Assembly: GCA_012295275.1 (NCBI GenBank)
Contig: CM022669.1
Span: forward strand, 9,429,989-9,462,488
DNA: 32,500 nt
Direction: 5' to 3'
DNA from: Chrysomallon squamiferum
Lineage: Eukaryota; Mollusca; Gastropoda; Neomphalida; Peltospiridae
The notes under the pieces are model-generated. The model worked only from the letters and a program-made list of their open reading frames with translations, was not told the DNA's origin and made no database searches. The position numbers and the translations under genes are program-made. Position 1 is the first letter of the stretch. Each line of letters opens with the position of its first letter. Shown here piece after piece: positions 10,911 to 22,743 of this stretch.

Positions 10911-10969
10911 CGTTGAGTGGTTTAGACAACGTCATGACGTTGAGTGGCGTGGACCTCGTGACGTCATGA
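10901..10969. repeat. Palindromic 20-bp tandem duplication spanning the ZIP stop codon
   Basis: aacgtcatgacgttgagtgg at 10901-10920 is repeated exactly at 10928-10947. Its first 14 bases form a perfect palindrome (aacgtcatgacgtt) and the TGA stop lies at its centre in copy one. A related gtgacgtcatga follows at 10958-10969, containing a perfect CRE octamer TGACGTCA at 10959-10966. Confidence 0.95.
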
Positions 10970-11370
10970 AAACGGTTGTATTTGTCACTGCATCATTTTA
11001 ATGACGTTTGTGATTGCTGTCGTCAAGTTTTGACGGACGATTTCTCTGCGGTAATGAATTATTGATGGTGATTCTTTTTGCCATCGTAACTGTTGGTTTT
11101 CTTTGCCATGTTTACAAACGTCTTCAACAGACGATGTGTTTGCCAACATTATAATCATATAACAATATTTATTATACTTCATTTGTTATTCTTCATATAA
11201 CATATATGTATACATTTTTATTTTTCAAGCTCGTGAAATTGTATGCGAATGTTTTGACTGCTTACGTACCGTTGATAAATTTATAAAATTATTATGCGTT
11301 CGTCGATTCTGTTTTCTGTGTTAGTTTCTACCACTGTGGTCAGTCCACAAGTTGTTTGTGCATTAAGATC
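10911..11370 (+). other. Probable ZIP 3' UTR / 3' flank
   Basis: Unique sequence with no ORF. No AATAAA occurs near the stop by eye: the nearest candidates are ATTAAA at 11596-11601 and AATAAA at 11962-11967. The 3' UTR is therefore either about 0.7-1 kb long or uses a variant signal. Confidence 0.4.
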
Positions 11371-11391
11371 GGGGGCGGGGGGGGGGGGGGG
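11371..11391 (+). other. G-tract, potential G-quadruplex
   Basis: Five G, one C, then fifteen G: 20 of 21 bases are G in an AT-rich window. It could fold into a quadruplex in DNA or, if the 3' UTR reaches it, in RNA. It may alternatively be a slippage-prone homopolymer or assembly artefact. Confidence 0.8.
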
Positions 11392-11526
11392 TGTAACTGG
11401 GTACACGTGTAAAATGAGTACATATATTTAAATGTGAGGTTAGACAGAATATCCCAGTCAGTTCATGTAGCTGACAAACAAGTCAAAAGCAGATGTTAAA
11501 TCATATTGAAATATCAGTCTTGTTTA

Positions 11527-11531
11527 GATAT

Positions 11532-11582
<51 letters not shown>

Positions 11583-11686
11583 CACAAAATACAGTATTAA
11601 AGAAATGAAATGATACAAGTATTAAAAAAGTCAGTACGTGAATACATGTATACCTGTATTTATGCAAACATATATACATTCATACA

Positions 11687-11744
<58 letters not shown>
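11527..11744. repeat. (TTTA)n, then (CATA)n / (TA)n
   Basis: (TTTA)n at 11529-11581, unique sequence, then (CATA)n at about 11676-11713 passing into (TA)n to about 11740. The ORF at 11610 is a repeat translation. Confidence 0.95.
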
Positions 11745-11844
11745 GACACACACACAGACAGCCATCTTGCATGTACATACATAACTCATCAGTACAAAAA
11801 ATAGTATATTTGCTCGGATTCAGTAATTGTTAATCTATGAGAAA

Positions 11845-11867
11845 CAACCCCCCAAAAAAAAAAACCT

Positions 11868-11921
<54 letters not shown>

Positions 11922-11936
11922 AAAAAAGGAAAAGTA
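11845..11936. repeat. A-rich homopolymer block
   Basis: About 90 bp almost entirely of A after a short C6 run, with single C, T and G interruptions. It could be an old poly(A) tail; no element body is recognised upstream. Confidence 0.9.
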
Positions 11937-12405
11937 CAAAAATAACACATTACACAAAAGAAATAAAACCACGCACTTACCTCGACAAACAGGATACTAA
12001 GTAAAACACATTACAAACTCTAATAGCCACTTAAACCAACAATAACAGACACGACGAGCTCGTTAAACAGAAAGTATTTCACTGTCGTCAGTTATTTTAC
12101 CTTTTTAATGTTGTCACTATTTATTTTCTATATTTTCACTCTTTGTTGTGTTTATTTTCTCACTGACATCAGCTGTTACTATTTTTAACCTTGATCAGTC
12201 AGATACCTGGTCACGGCTGGTTTGTTTTCGGGTTTATTTGGAAACAAATCGACATGACAACATCAACGCAGCTAATATTTTGTAGCGAAACTAATTATGC
12301 ACATGGGAATCGTGTGAAAACAAAGCTTATGACATAAAGAATGTTTGCACATTTCGTAACTCTCAAAATATGACTTTATGTATATGATCAGATGATTGTG
12401 TTTTC
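11937..12405. other. Unique spacer
   Basis: AT-rich unique DNA including an AATAAA at 11962-11967, which could end a long ZIP transcript. No ORF or RNA gene is visible. Confidence 0.45.
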
Positions 12406-12533
12406 GTTTTTTGTTTGTTTGTTTTTTTGTTTATTTTATTATTATTATTATTATTTTTTTTTTTTATTTATTTATTTTTTTTTTTTTTTGTTTTGTTTGT
12501 CACGACATTTTAAAACTTATTCAGTTCAGTAAA

Positions 12534-12594
<61 letters not shown>

Positions 12595-12595
12595 T
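12406..12595. repeat. T-rich tract and (TTA)n array
   Basis: (GTTT)n and T homopolymers with TTA triplets at about 12406-12490, then a pure (TTA)n at about 12535-12594. The ORF here is Phe/Tyr repeat translation. Confidence 0.95.
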
Positions 12596-12870
12596 TACCT
12601 GTTTGTAAGAAAAAGCTTATCCAAGTTATTGAAAAACATTTGCCAATAAATTTTACATGCAAGATAAAAAAATGTATAATTTGCATTGATAGTTACACAC
12701 TATAAACGCTCTATGTGTGTTACAAAGTCTGACCAAAACAGCTGTTGTCATTTTAATAAAACAACTTCTAAGCGAGCTGCTTAAAATCAATTGATTTATA
12801 CATTAAATTACAAAAATTTTAATAACGTTTAATCGCACACACAAACTGATCGAAATCTTCCAACATCTGT
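12596..12870. other. Unique spacer
   Basis: AT-rich unique DNA, nothing recognised. Confidence 0.5.
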
Positions 12871-12879
12871 TAACTCGCG

Positions 12880-12920
12880 CTAAAGCTGGAGGTATCCGGG
12901 TTCGATTACTGGCAGAAGTG
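12880..12920 (+). mobile_element. tRNA-like SINE remnant with B box
   Basis: GGTTCGATTAC at 12899-12909 matches the pol III B box (GGTTCRANNCC) apart from one base. The preceding gctggaggtatcc looks like a tRNA variable/T-arm start. No complete A box or cloverleaf is present, so it is a decayed tRNA-derived element rather than a tRNA gene. The family is not recognised. Confidence 0.4.
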
Positions 12921-13017
12921 GATTAAAAATAATAATATACCGATCAATAATTCACAAAAAATAGTCCATTTCAGTGATCGAAGTATATTTGTTTTTAATC
13001 CGACGTTGAAAACAGAT

Positions 13018-13018
<1 letters not shown>

Positions 13019-13058
<40 letters not shown>

Positions 13059-13077
13059 TGTGTGTATATATATATAT
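13019..13077. repeat. (GT)n / (TA)n microsatellite
   Basis: (GT)n to about 13064 with one TT interruption, then (TA)n to 13077. It abuts the inverted-repeat element that follows. Confidence 0.95.
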
Positions 13078-13312
13078 TCATACAGTGAGAGAGAGAATGA
13101 TGAAGATACACACGTGTGTATGTGTGTGTTATTTGACATTTGATCTAGCTTTTGTTTTAAATGAAACCTGGAATATATATATATATATATTCATAGAGTG
13201 AGAGAGAGAATGATGATGGTGATGATGATAATGCAAACAGAACATTAGGTTCTAAAGTTGTCTTTTTTTTCCCCCCAGGTTTTTATTTAAAACAAAAATT
13301 AGATCAAATGTC
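13066..13312. mobile_element. MITE-like element with long inverted repeat and internal direct repeat
   Basis: The arm at 13135-13171 (begins gacatttgatcta, ends acctgg) is the reverse complement of 13275-13312, with three mismatches and one indel over about 38 bp by eye. The 103-bp loop holds (AT)n and GAT triplets. In addition a 38-bp segment at 13066-13103 (tattcatacagtgagagaga core) recurs at 13179-13216 with one substitution, offset 113 bp. No transposase and no clear target-site duplication are visible. It could be a non-autonomous DNA transposon or a local inverted duplication. Confidence 0.6.
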
Positions 13313-13560
13313 GTAATTAATTAGCTTCATAAAAAAAAAAAAAAAATTTTTATTTCTTCCTATGATCGACCTTTGACGCACGTACATACATACAAGTCAG
13401 TTACTGATTCTCTGTTATTTCAAACTTGCTGCTTTATCTTTGAACAAAACGTTCCAGCTTTCACCACATCTAAACTCAAACACTCCCCACCAGACTCAGG
13501 CCCAGGCTTCTAGTTAACTAGTGAACATTAACATTAATAAAACCCGAAGAAAAAGCTGAA
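13313..13560. other. Spacer with A15T5 run
   Basis: An A tract joined to a T tract at about 13331-13350, then unique DNA. No gene. Confidence 0.5.
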
Positions 13561-13870
13561 ACGATGCACCATGCATTATTTCATATCTCACTGGAATACT
13601 TCTATCGATCAGACGAGAAACCTTCTCGGCTTTCCCTCTTTTCGTTATTCAAAATTTTCTCTACGCGGAGATAACAATAATCTAAATGTCCCACGAGACA
13701 GGCTGATGCTGGCGTCGACTCCGTTCCGAGGACACCAGACGCGCGGTAAGATCCAACTTAAATTCCCATCATCAATCCTCGAATGGCACATTTGGGCACG
13801 AAACTCGTAATTACGAAAATGGCCAGAAACGGACTGTTACTACTACGTACACAAACTGCGCGCGCGCTCT
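13561..13870. promoter_or_regulatory. CpG-dense unique block with strong donor-like site
   Basis: The block has far more CpG than its surroundings, ending in actgcgcgcgcgctc at about 13855-13869. A near-consensus 5' splice site cgcg|gtaagat sits at 13745/13746. The open frame 13571-13810 encodes 79 residues with no domain I recognise. It may be a promoter with a first exon on +, or a conserved non-coding element. No partner exon is identified. Confidence 0.3.
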
Positions 13871-14512
<642 letters not shown>

Positions 14513-14605
14513 AGAGGTTTTTTTTTTTTTTTTTTTATTTTATTTTATTTTCTTGTGTGTTACGATTTGAACCTAGACAAAGAAAGCAGACAACGTTAAG
14601 AAGTA
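14513..14605 (-). mobile_element. Truncated tRNA-derived SINE with A-rich tail (minus strand)
   Basis: On the minus strand, AGGTTCAAATC (positions 14574-14564) is a good B box, preceded by tRNA-like ctgctttctttgtct. About 15 bp later comes a tail of (AAAAT)n ending in A19 (14550-14518). B box followed by an A-rich tail is the expected order for a retroposed tRNA SINE. The 5' part with the A box is not recognisable. Confidence 0.5.
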
Positions 14606-14639
14606 CCGTAGTGTTCCAGTATGATTCTAAAAATGTGTG

Positions 14640-15055
14640 GATGTATTTGTAGGTAAGCATGTGCGTGTGCGTGCGTGTTAGGGTGTTCTTATGTATTTTG
14701 GTACATGTGTGTTTGTATGTATGTTTGTATGTGTATAGGTGTATGTGTGTTTGTATGTATGTTTGTATGTGTGTATATAGTATGTATGTATGTATGTATG
14801 TATTATATACGTATGTATGTATGTATGTATGTATGTATGTATGAATGTATGTATGTATGTATGTATATATCTATATATGTATGTATGTATATATGTATGT
14901 ATATATGTATGTATATATGTATATATGTGTATAGTATGTTTCTATGTATATATATATGTATGTATGTATGTGTGTATGTATGTGTGTGTGTATATATATA
15001 TATCTATATATATATATGGATGTATGTATATGTGTATGTGAGTGTGAATGTGATA
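14640..15055. repeat. (GTAT)n / GT / TA compound array, about 400 bp
   Basis: GT-rich at 14655-14780, largely (GTAT)n at 14781-14860, then alternating TATA and GTAT blocks to about 15040. Several overlapping ORFs rich in Tyr-Val-Cys-Met arise from it. Confidence 0.97.
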
Positions 15056-15074
15056 GATAGATCTTTCTTTTTAT

Positions 15075-15393
15075 GTACGTCGTAGTAGTAGTAATAGTAG
15101 AAGTATTAGCATTAACATTGGCAGTAGCAGCAATAGTGATAGTTATAGTAGCAGTATTAGTAATAATAGTAGTATAGTAATTTCAGCAGTGATGATATTA
15201 GTAGCACTAACAGTAGTTATAATGATAGTAGTAGTAGTAGTAATAGTAGTAGTGGTAGTAGTAGTACTAATATAAGTTCTCGTGTAATACCATTAGTAAT
15301 AAATTTGGTAGTAATTGTAATAACAGGATTGGAGACAGTCATATTAGTAGTTAAGAATATTATATTATGTAAACAAGTAGTTGTAACAGTAGC

Positions 15394-15424
<31 letters not shown>

Positions 15425-15430
15425 GACGCA
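15075..15430. repeat. Imperfect (GTA)n / (ATT)n triplets and (GTT)n
   Basis: Decayed GTA/AGT triplets fill 15078-15275 with AGC and AAT variants. Unique DNA follows, then (GTT)n at 15394-15425. Length changes largely preserve a triplet rhythm. Confidence 0.85.
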
Positions 15431-16674
<1,244 letters not shown>

Positions 16675-16865
16675 ACACACAAACAAACGCAGAAAGCCAC
16701 ACACACATACACTCTCAAACACACACACACACAAACACAAACACAAAAACACAAATATACACATACATACATACATACATTAACATACATACATACATAC
16801 ATACATACATACATACATACATACATACATACATACGTACATACATACATACATACACATACATG
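16675..16865. repeat. CA-rich then (CATA)n array
   Basis: Interrupted CA/ACAA at 16675-16755, then (CATA)n at about 16758-16860 with a TTAA and a CGTA interruption. ORFs on both strands are repeat translations. Confidence 0.97.
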
Positions 16866-17277
16866 CACGGAATCATACATACGCAACCTCCCCACAAAAT
16901 AAAGTGATACATCCACTATACACATGTATAAAGCTTCGCTGAAATTTCTCATTATAAAAAAACATATTAAACTTCCTGTTTTTTTGTCTCCATTCTGAGA
17001 TGTTTATTTCCGAACCCTGCTGTTATGTAATGTATTACGCTGAATTTTAATTAAAACATTTCTAACAGCAGCAGCTATGTTTAATTCACAAATATTGATT
17101 GTATCAAAAAGAAATGTTTTTATTTTTTATTTCATAGGCATTAACTAAACAAGAAAAGCATACATCATACTGGAAAGTACATCTAGATTTTTGTTCAAGA
17201 ATAATCACGTTAAAGAATGTCATAAACTATCGCATACTCGAAAAAAATGATGTACAAAAAATGAAAAACAGCAACAA

Positions 17278-17317
<40 letters not shown>

Positions 17318-17320
17318 AAT
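16866..17320. other. Spacer ending in A37 tract
   Basis: Unique AT-rich sequence, then an A homopolymer at 17279-17315. No element body is recognised before the A tract. Confidence 0.6.
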
Positions 17321-18260
17321 AATTTAATAAATCCTGATAAAATAAACTTTATTAAATCTAATTAAAATGCACGCACATCAAATTAAGCATTAAATTTTAA
17401 TTCACTTAAAAATATCCAAGAGATGAAAAAAAAATATATATAAATAAAATAAACAATAGGTATATATGTACATACAAACGTACACACACACACATGTTAA
17501 ATAAATAAATATTTCAAAAAATAGAACTTTTACAAGACGTAGTCGAAATGAAAAATTTACACTTCGACTCACATTTTATTAATAAACTTCTAACAGTCTG
17601 ACCTTACACTGTACTGAGAATTAACCCAAATCTCAGTGATAAACCAGTAAAACGCCTGCTATACATTAACCACATCCAAGTCTTCAACTTTCAAAACATA
17701 AATTCCATTACAACTAGACCTCATGTATTAGTCATCTAACTATTAAGATAATAATATTCGAAATGTCACGAACTGAAGCTTAATTACGTGTCATTACCAC
17801 CAATGAATATTTACAGTTTCCTACAAAGATAATTATGAAGTGAACGTTGTAAGTTAATAGATTAATCTCTCTGGCATAGCAACGTTGTACGAAGTGTCAC
17901 GTTTTCAACTACTGAATATTTCAAAATATCAACTGAAACTTTAACGAAATTTACGTTTATAAGGTTGTAAGAACTGTTATGCAAATCAGATTTTTTTTTA
18001 TGGGAATATATTTCAGTTATGGGAATAATATAAGGCTAAGAGTATTACAAGTTTAATCAGAAATATTAGTCACAGTATAAATCTTACATTTCATTGGCTG
18101 ACAGTTTTCCTCTTTGGGTTTCTTACACATTTCGTCGCTAATCCTTAACTGAATAAAATAAGTTTGTAATGCTTAAATGTATTATCTATATTTTAAAAAA
18201 ATATATATTTTAACTAATTTTAAAATCTGTTTTGGTTATTAATCATTAATAAAGCGATGA
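17321..18260. other. AT-rich unique spacer
   Basis: About 940 bp of non-repetitive, very AT-rich DNA with only tiny AT/AAAT runs. I see no ORF, splice pair or RNA feature. Confidence 0.5.
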
Positions 18261-18908
18261 TTGGAGGGTTCAGATCAAAATAAGGTTTTTAGAATATTTA
18301 CTAATCAGTGTTCATCCTGGGCATATTCCCGCCCGTTCCAACCATCGTTCCCTTACTGGAGCATCAAAACCCATAGTGTGTTTTATTATTTGTTAACGAA
18401 GCATGTCAGTACAGATATTTTGCTGAGAGAACGAGCTCGTTTCATGCTCTAAGACGGATCGATCCTGCGACATAACGCTTCTTATGATAGTCTCCTACAA
18501 CGAAAACAGAATCACACTATTCAAGAAAAGTGAAGTGAAAGCTATAAAAGCGTTGTAGTAAGTGATCTTTTCAAAGTGTTCACACGAACACAGGAAGCCT
18601 GTAGAAAGGTCTGCATACAGAAAGTGTTCAAGTTTGTCGCAGTTTAACCACGGTTTTGCTGGATCAGTGGTTTGTGTGTTTGAAAACGAGTCTAAAACAA
18701 GCCTCGTCCTGCCCGCTGATCTGTGCACTGGTGTCCTAAAAATATTGATTCTGTGTTACGCACACGGAGGGTTATACAGAGTTAATCACTGTGTGACCAG
18801 TCTAGCGAAAGTGAATTTCACAGCAAAGCTGAAACTTGAGTGATGGTTGTTAGGTTACAGAGACAGGAGAGACTCGTCATTGGCGTGGTAGTTCGTGACA
18901 GTCACAAC

Positions 18909-18910
<2 letters not shown>
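18261..18910 (+). promoter_or_regulatory. Low-repeat block with a canonical TATA-like box
   Basis: Complex, GC-richer sequence. gctataaaagcg places a TATAAAAG at 18543-18550, close to the animal TATA consensus. Initiation would be expected near 18573. A frame from 18562 to 18843 stays open for 93 codons (Cys-rich) but contains no ATG; the first ATG downstream is at 18841. It could be a promoter with a non-coding first exon, or a decayed element. No homology is recognised. Confidence 0.25.
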
Positions 18911-18944
<34 letters not shown>

Positions 18945-19366
18945 AATAATGATAATGATGGTAAACTAATGTCGACGACGTCTGAGTTATGGATGATAAT
19001 GATGATCATAGTAATGATAATGGTAGTGTAATGATGATGGTAATATTGATAATTTGTGTTGATGTTGATTCCGATGTTGTTGAAGACAACAATAACAGCA
19101 GCAGGATATCGTCGATAACAAACAGAAGCAAACTAATAAGATTAAATAAATAATTACATAATAACAACAACAACTACCACTGCTGCTGCTGCTGCTGCTA
19201 CTGCTACAACCACCAACATTACACTTAATACTCCTACTATTACCACTACTTAATAATAATAAATAACAACAACAACAATATTAATAATAATATTAATACT
19301 AATAATACTACTACTACTAATAAAGTACTACTACTACAATTGCTACCACTACTACTACTACTATTT

Positions 19367-19399
<33 letters not shown>

Positions 19400-19412
19400 A
19401 TAATAATAATAA
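18911..19412. repeat. (GAT)n and mixed trinucleotide arrays
   Basis: (GAT)n at 18911-18942 with diffuse GAT/AAT to 19045, then CAA, CTG (19180-19200), ACT, TAA and again ACT (19362-19400) blocks. This is a mosaic of several triplet motifs rather than one array. Confidence 0.92.
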
Positions 19413-19730
19413 TAAAATCGAAGGTTAGACATTTAATGCTAGAACGACTGAGAGAGTTTCAGAAACTAAGCCGACTTGCACACTTGACAAAGTAACTCGC
19501 TAATTCTCACAAACACCTTTACGTGGAGCAAAATAAACTCTGATCTGAGGCTCTGGCAATTATTTCTTGTGTTCTTCACTGCATCAAGTGTCTCATTCGC
19601 AGCTAAACACGACTACAATTATAGATTTATACTTCTGAGAAAACAAGCTGTCATTTAACAGCTCGGAAACAAAAACGTTATCAGATAGACTGAGTTCTGT
19701 GACAGGCAAGCTAATAGACGGAGAGGAGGC
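19413..19730. other. Unique spacer
   Basis: Complex non-repetitive DNA, no gene recognised. Confidence 0.5.
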
Positions 19731-20060
19731 ATGATGATGTGTATTTGTATGTGCGTGTGCGTGTGTGTGTATATGTATGTGTTTGTTGTTTGTTGTGTTT
19801 ATGTGTATGTGGATGTATGGGTGTATGTTTATAAAGATGTGTATGTGTTTATGTTTATGTTGTTCTGTGTATGTTTTATTGTTTGTGTATGTGTGTGTGT
19901 GTGTGTTTATGTATATATTTTGTGTGTAGGTTTATGTATGTTGTTTTGTATATGTGTATGCGTATGTGTATGTGTGTTTGGATGTGTGTGTTTTATTTGT
20001 ATCTCTAAGTATGTTGTTTTGTGTTAATGTGAGTCTGTGTATGTGTGCGTGTGTATATTA
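19731..20060. repeat. GT-rich compound array
   Basis: GTGTAT, GTTT and GT subrepeats over about 320 bp. The 98-residue Val/Cys-rich ORF is an artefact. Confidence 0.95.
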
Positions 20061-20217
20061 ATGCAGACGAATATAGAGAAAGAATGAGAGAAAGAGATAA
20101 ACTATACAGAGAGCACTGCTAATTTAAATCCAAGTTAATATTTTTAATACAATTATGACCTGCTACAATGAAATGTCTAAAATTGTAAAAAATATTTTTT
20201 TGTGTGTGTGCTTATTT

Positions 20218-20218
<1 letters not shown>
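20061..20218. other. Unique spacer
   Basis: AT-rich unique DNA with a degraded GA run at about 20078-20098. Nothing coding. Confidence 0.5.

Positions 20219-20305
<87 letters not shown>
20219..20305. repeat. (AAT)n microsatellite, about 87 bp
   Basis: Perfect trinucleotide AAT/TAA array following a short GT run. Confidence 0.98.
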
Positions 20306-20306
<1 letters not shown>

Positions 20307-20765
20307 TATCGATAAACCTATTTAATAATGTAGACAAAATATCGACTTGAGAAAAAAAAAAAAAAATAATAAAAAATTATATTTATTTCCTGAACGTGAA
20401 ATGGAGTAATCTATTATCTGTTATTAAATCAAATTTGTCACGCTCTTCGAAAACTGAAAATAATTTACTTTTTTTTTTTTTTTTTTTTTTTTCCTTTCTA
20501 ATCAGAGAACCCGCAGGTGAAAAGGGACTACAAATTTCTTTTTCAGAAACAGGAAAATAAAAGTCGGTTCATTATCTGTCAATTTAATGTAATGGCGATA
20601 GCAAATTACGTTGTAATTTACTCTAACAGTGTATGGAGGCCGTTGCTATGAAACGATGTTGTTAGATGGCGCATTGTTGTCAGAAATGGCTTTTTGATGT
20701 CACGTGAGAATTAACGGTAGCCATCAAAGTGCTTGGTTAAACTGTTTATGTTGATAAATACAAAG
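20306..20765. other. Unique spacer with A and T homopolymers
   Basis: A tract at about 20352-20366 and T tract at about 20470-20492. The unique part 20580-20760 carries TCACGTGA at 20700-20707 beside agatggcgc and aaatggct, which resemble YY1 sites. Possible regulatory DNA; no gene. Confidence 0.4.
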
Positions 20766-20935
20766 ATTTGTATATATATATATATATACATTGTGTTTAT
20801 TTGTCCGTGTACGCGTGTGTGTTCGTGAGTGTGTGTGTGAGTGTTTGTGTGCGCGTGTGTACGTGTGTGTGTGTATACGGATTGGTATGTGTTTTTAAAT
20901 GTATGTATATGTGTGTCTATATATACATTTTTATA
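20766..20935. repeat. (TA)n and GT-rich array
   Basis: (TA)n at 20771-20788, then GT/GTGC/GTAT-rich sequence to about 20932. Confidence 0.93.
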
Positions 20936-20954
20936 TGTGACAATGCTGTAGCCC

Positions 20955-21040
20955 GTTTGTTACAGAATAAACGTGAAAACTGAAATGGTTGCATGTTCAA
21001 ATCTCTCCATTTAGCCAATTCTACTTTCTCATATTCCTGT

Positions 21041-21120
<80 letters not shown>
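20955..21120 (+). mobile_element. SINE-like remnant ending in (TC)n
   Basis: TGTTCAAATCTC at 20994-21005 resembles a pol III B box. About 40 bp later a perfect (TC)n starts at about 21046 and runs to 21120. The same order (B-box-like sequence, 40-75 bp, (TC)n) recurs at 28029 and, on the minus strand, at 26885. The TC array may therefore be the element tail. Similarity outside the box is weak by eye. Confidence 0.35.
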
Positions 21121-21123
<3 letters not shown>

Positions 21124-21375
21124 CATTACACAAATATTATAAAAATATAAGCCCCATGAAAGAAATGCCATTCACTGAGGAATATGTCTTCCAAAGTAAT
21201 GTGATCTACTGTTAAAAGATTAATTTCAGATAACTGTTTTTATTTCTGTGTCTGCATTACACGTACAATGATTAATTTTTCATTAGATATATCATAAACA
21301 CAAAAATAAATTTTACGATAATAAAAATATCATAAAACCCAATTAGCAGACATTTTAATTCGATTTTCATCATAG

Positions 21376-21419
<44 letters not shown>

Positions 21420-21420
21420 T
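21121..21420. repeat. Unique DNA then (TTA)n
   Basis: 21121-21375 is unique AT-rich. 21378-21420 is (TTA)n. Confidence 0.85.
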
Positions 21421-21780
21421 ATGTCTTCATATTTACTGTTGCTGTCACTTATTATTAGTGTTGTCGCTTTTTTTCTTTTTCCTTTTTATAACTAGCACAG
21501 CTAGAACAATAAAAAGTAATTTTACCACTACTACAGTTAGTTTTACTGTAATGGCTACAACAACAACCATTACTACTCATTCAAATGTTAGAATATCTAA
21601 ACAGTTTATTATTACTTACAATGCATCTCAATTATTATAACCTATTCTACAGTTACCGCCGTTGTGGCAACTTTTGCTCTAATTGTACGATGATGATGAT
21701 GAAGATGATGATGATGATCAGCACCAGCAGCAACAGCACCAGGAGTAGCAGCAACAACACCAGCATCATATAGAACAAAA
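21421..21780. repeat. Decayed triplet-rich region, (GAT)n and (CAG/CAA)n
   Basis: Scattered ACT/ACA triplets, then GAT at 21688-21719 and CAG/CAA/CAC at 21719-21765. The two overlapping ORFs show Thr- and Met/Ser-rich repeat composition only. Confidence 0.75.
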
Positions 21781-22093
21781 CAAAAGCAACACCTTTCCTT
21801 CTTTCCAAGCTCTTTAATTTTCTGCAGGTCTTCCCTAAATACTTAATAATCCGTGTAACAGCGACAATAGAGTAGTTTTCATTTTACTAGTCGTGAAATC
21901 CGATTACTTCTCTGAACTAGTCTCACTCACTTTGCTGTCTCTAATCTCACTTTGTTTGTGTGTTTATGTGTCGCTAATTGTCCCCAATCTGTGAACCTTT
22001 ATCTCCGTCTATTTTTTTTCTACGTAACAAAGGCTAAAGAGGATTTTAAACAGATTTTGTATAAAACCTGTAATACTGAGATTATGAAATTGA
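21781..22093. other. Unique spacer
   Basis: Non-repetitive AT-rich sequence; nothing recognised. Confidence 0.5.
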
Positions 22094-22414
22094 AAAAAAA
22101 AAAAAAAAAAATAAATAAAAATAAAAGAAGAAAAAACAAAGAAAGGTAAAGAGAAAACTAATAAAAAAATGAAAATGAAAGAGAAAAGATGTAAAATGAT
22201 GTAAGTTAAATGGAAAGTGGTGTGTTATCAAAAATCCGATTATATTTTGTTCTTTTGTTATGAGTAATGTGTGTTTCTTTCTCATTAGTCTATAGCTGCC
22301 ATTACAAATACTATCATTATTAATATTATTTATTATTATCTTACATTAGTATACATGTCTATCTATCTATCTACATTATATATATATATGCGTGTGTGTG
22401 TGTGTGTGTGTGTG
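22094..22414. repeat. A-rich purine tract, small (CTAT)n, (TA)n and (GT)n
   Basis: A18 at about 22094-22111 with AAAT/GAAA steps to 22190, unique DNA, then CTAT at 22358-22372, TA at 22378-22388 and (GT)n at 22390-22414. Confidence 0.85.
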
Positions 22415-22700
22415 TAAAGAAAAGAAAATTGAAATCAAGGATTTTTCACTTATGGTTATAATATTTGTTCGTTTCTTAACTAAGTTTCTCTTCTACAAAA
22501 GTTCATTCGGTTCATTATTTTAAAACACCATTAAAATAAAATCTATATTTTTTATATGTGTAGAGAAAATTACACTGTTTTTAAGTGCAAAGCTTTTCTT
22601 GAGAATAAAATTCTCACTGACATTTTGCTCGAGAACAGTTGACTTTATGAGTATAAAGGTCATACGTCATTGAAAAAGTAAAATAAACAAATACTTTCAT
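22415..22700. other. Unique spacer
   Basis: AT-rich, no feature supported. Confidence 0.5.
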
Positions 22701-22708
22701 GATAATAA

Positions 22709-22743
<35 letters not shown>

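Noticed and set aside
14655-15085. 136-residue Cys/Tyr/Val/Met-rich ORF that might suggest a cysteine-rich peptide
   Set aside because: It is generated by GTAT and GT repeats; the cysteines are TGT codons of the repeat.
15075-15430. CRISPR-like regular array
   Set aside because: Spacing comes from imperfect trinucleotides; there are no conserved repeats with unique spacers, and the genome is animal-like.
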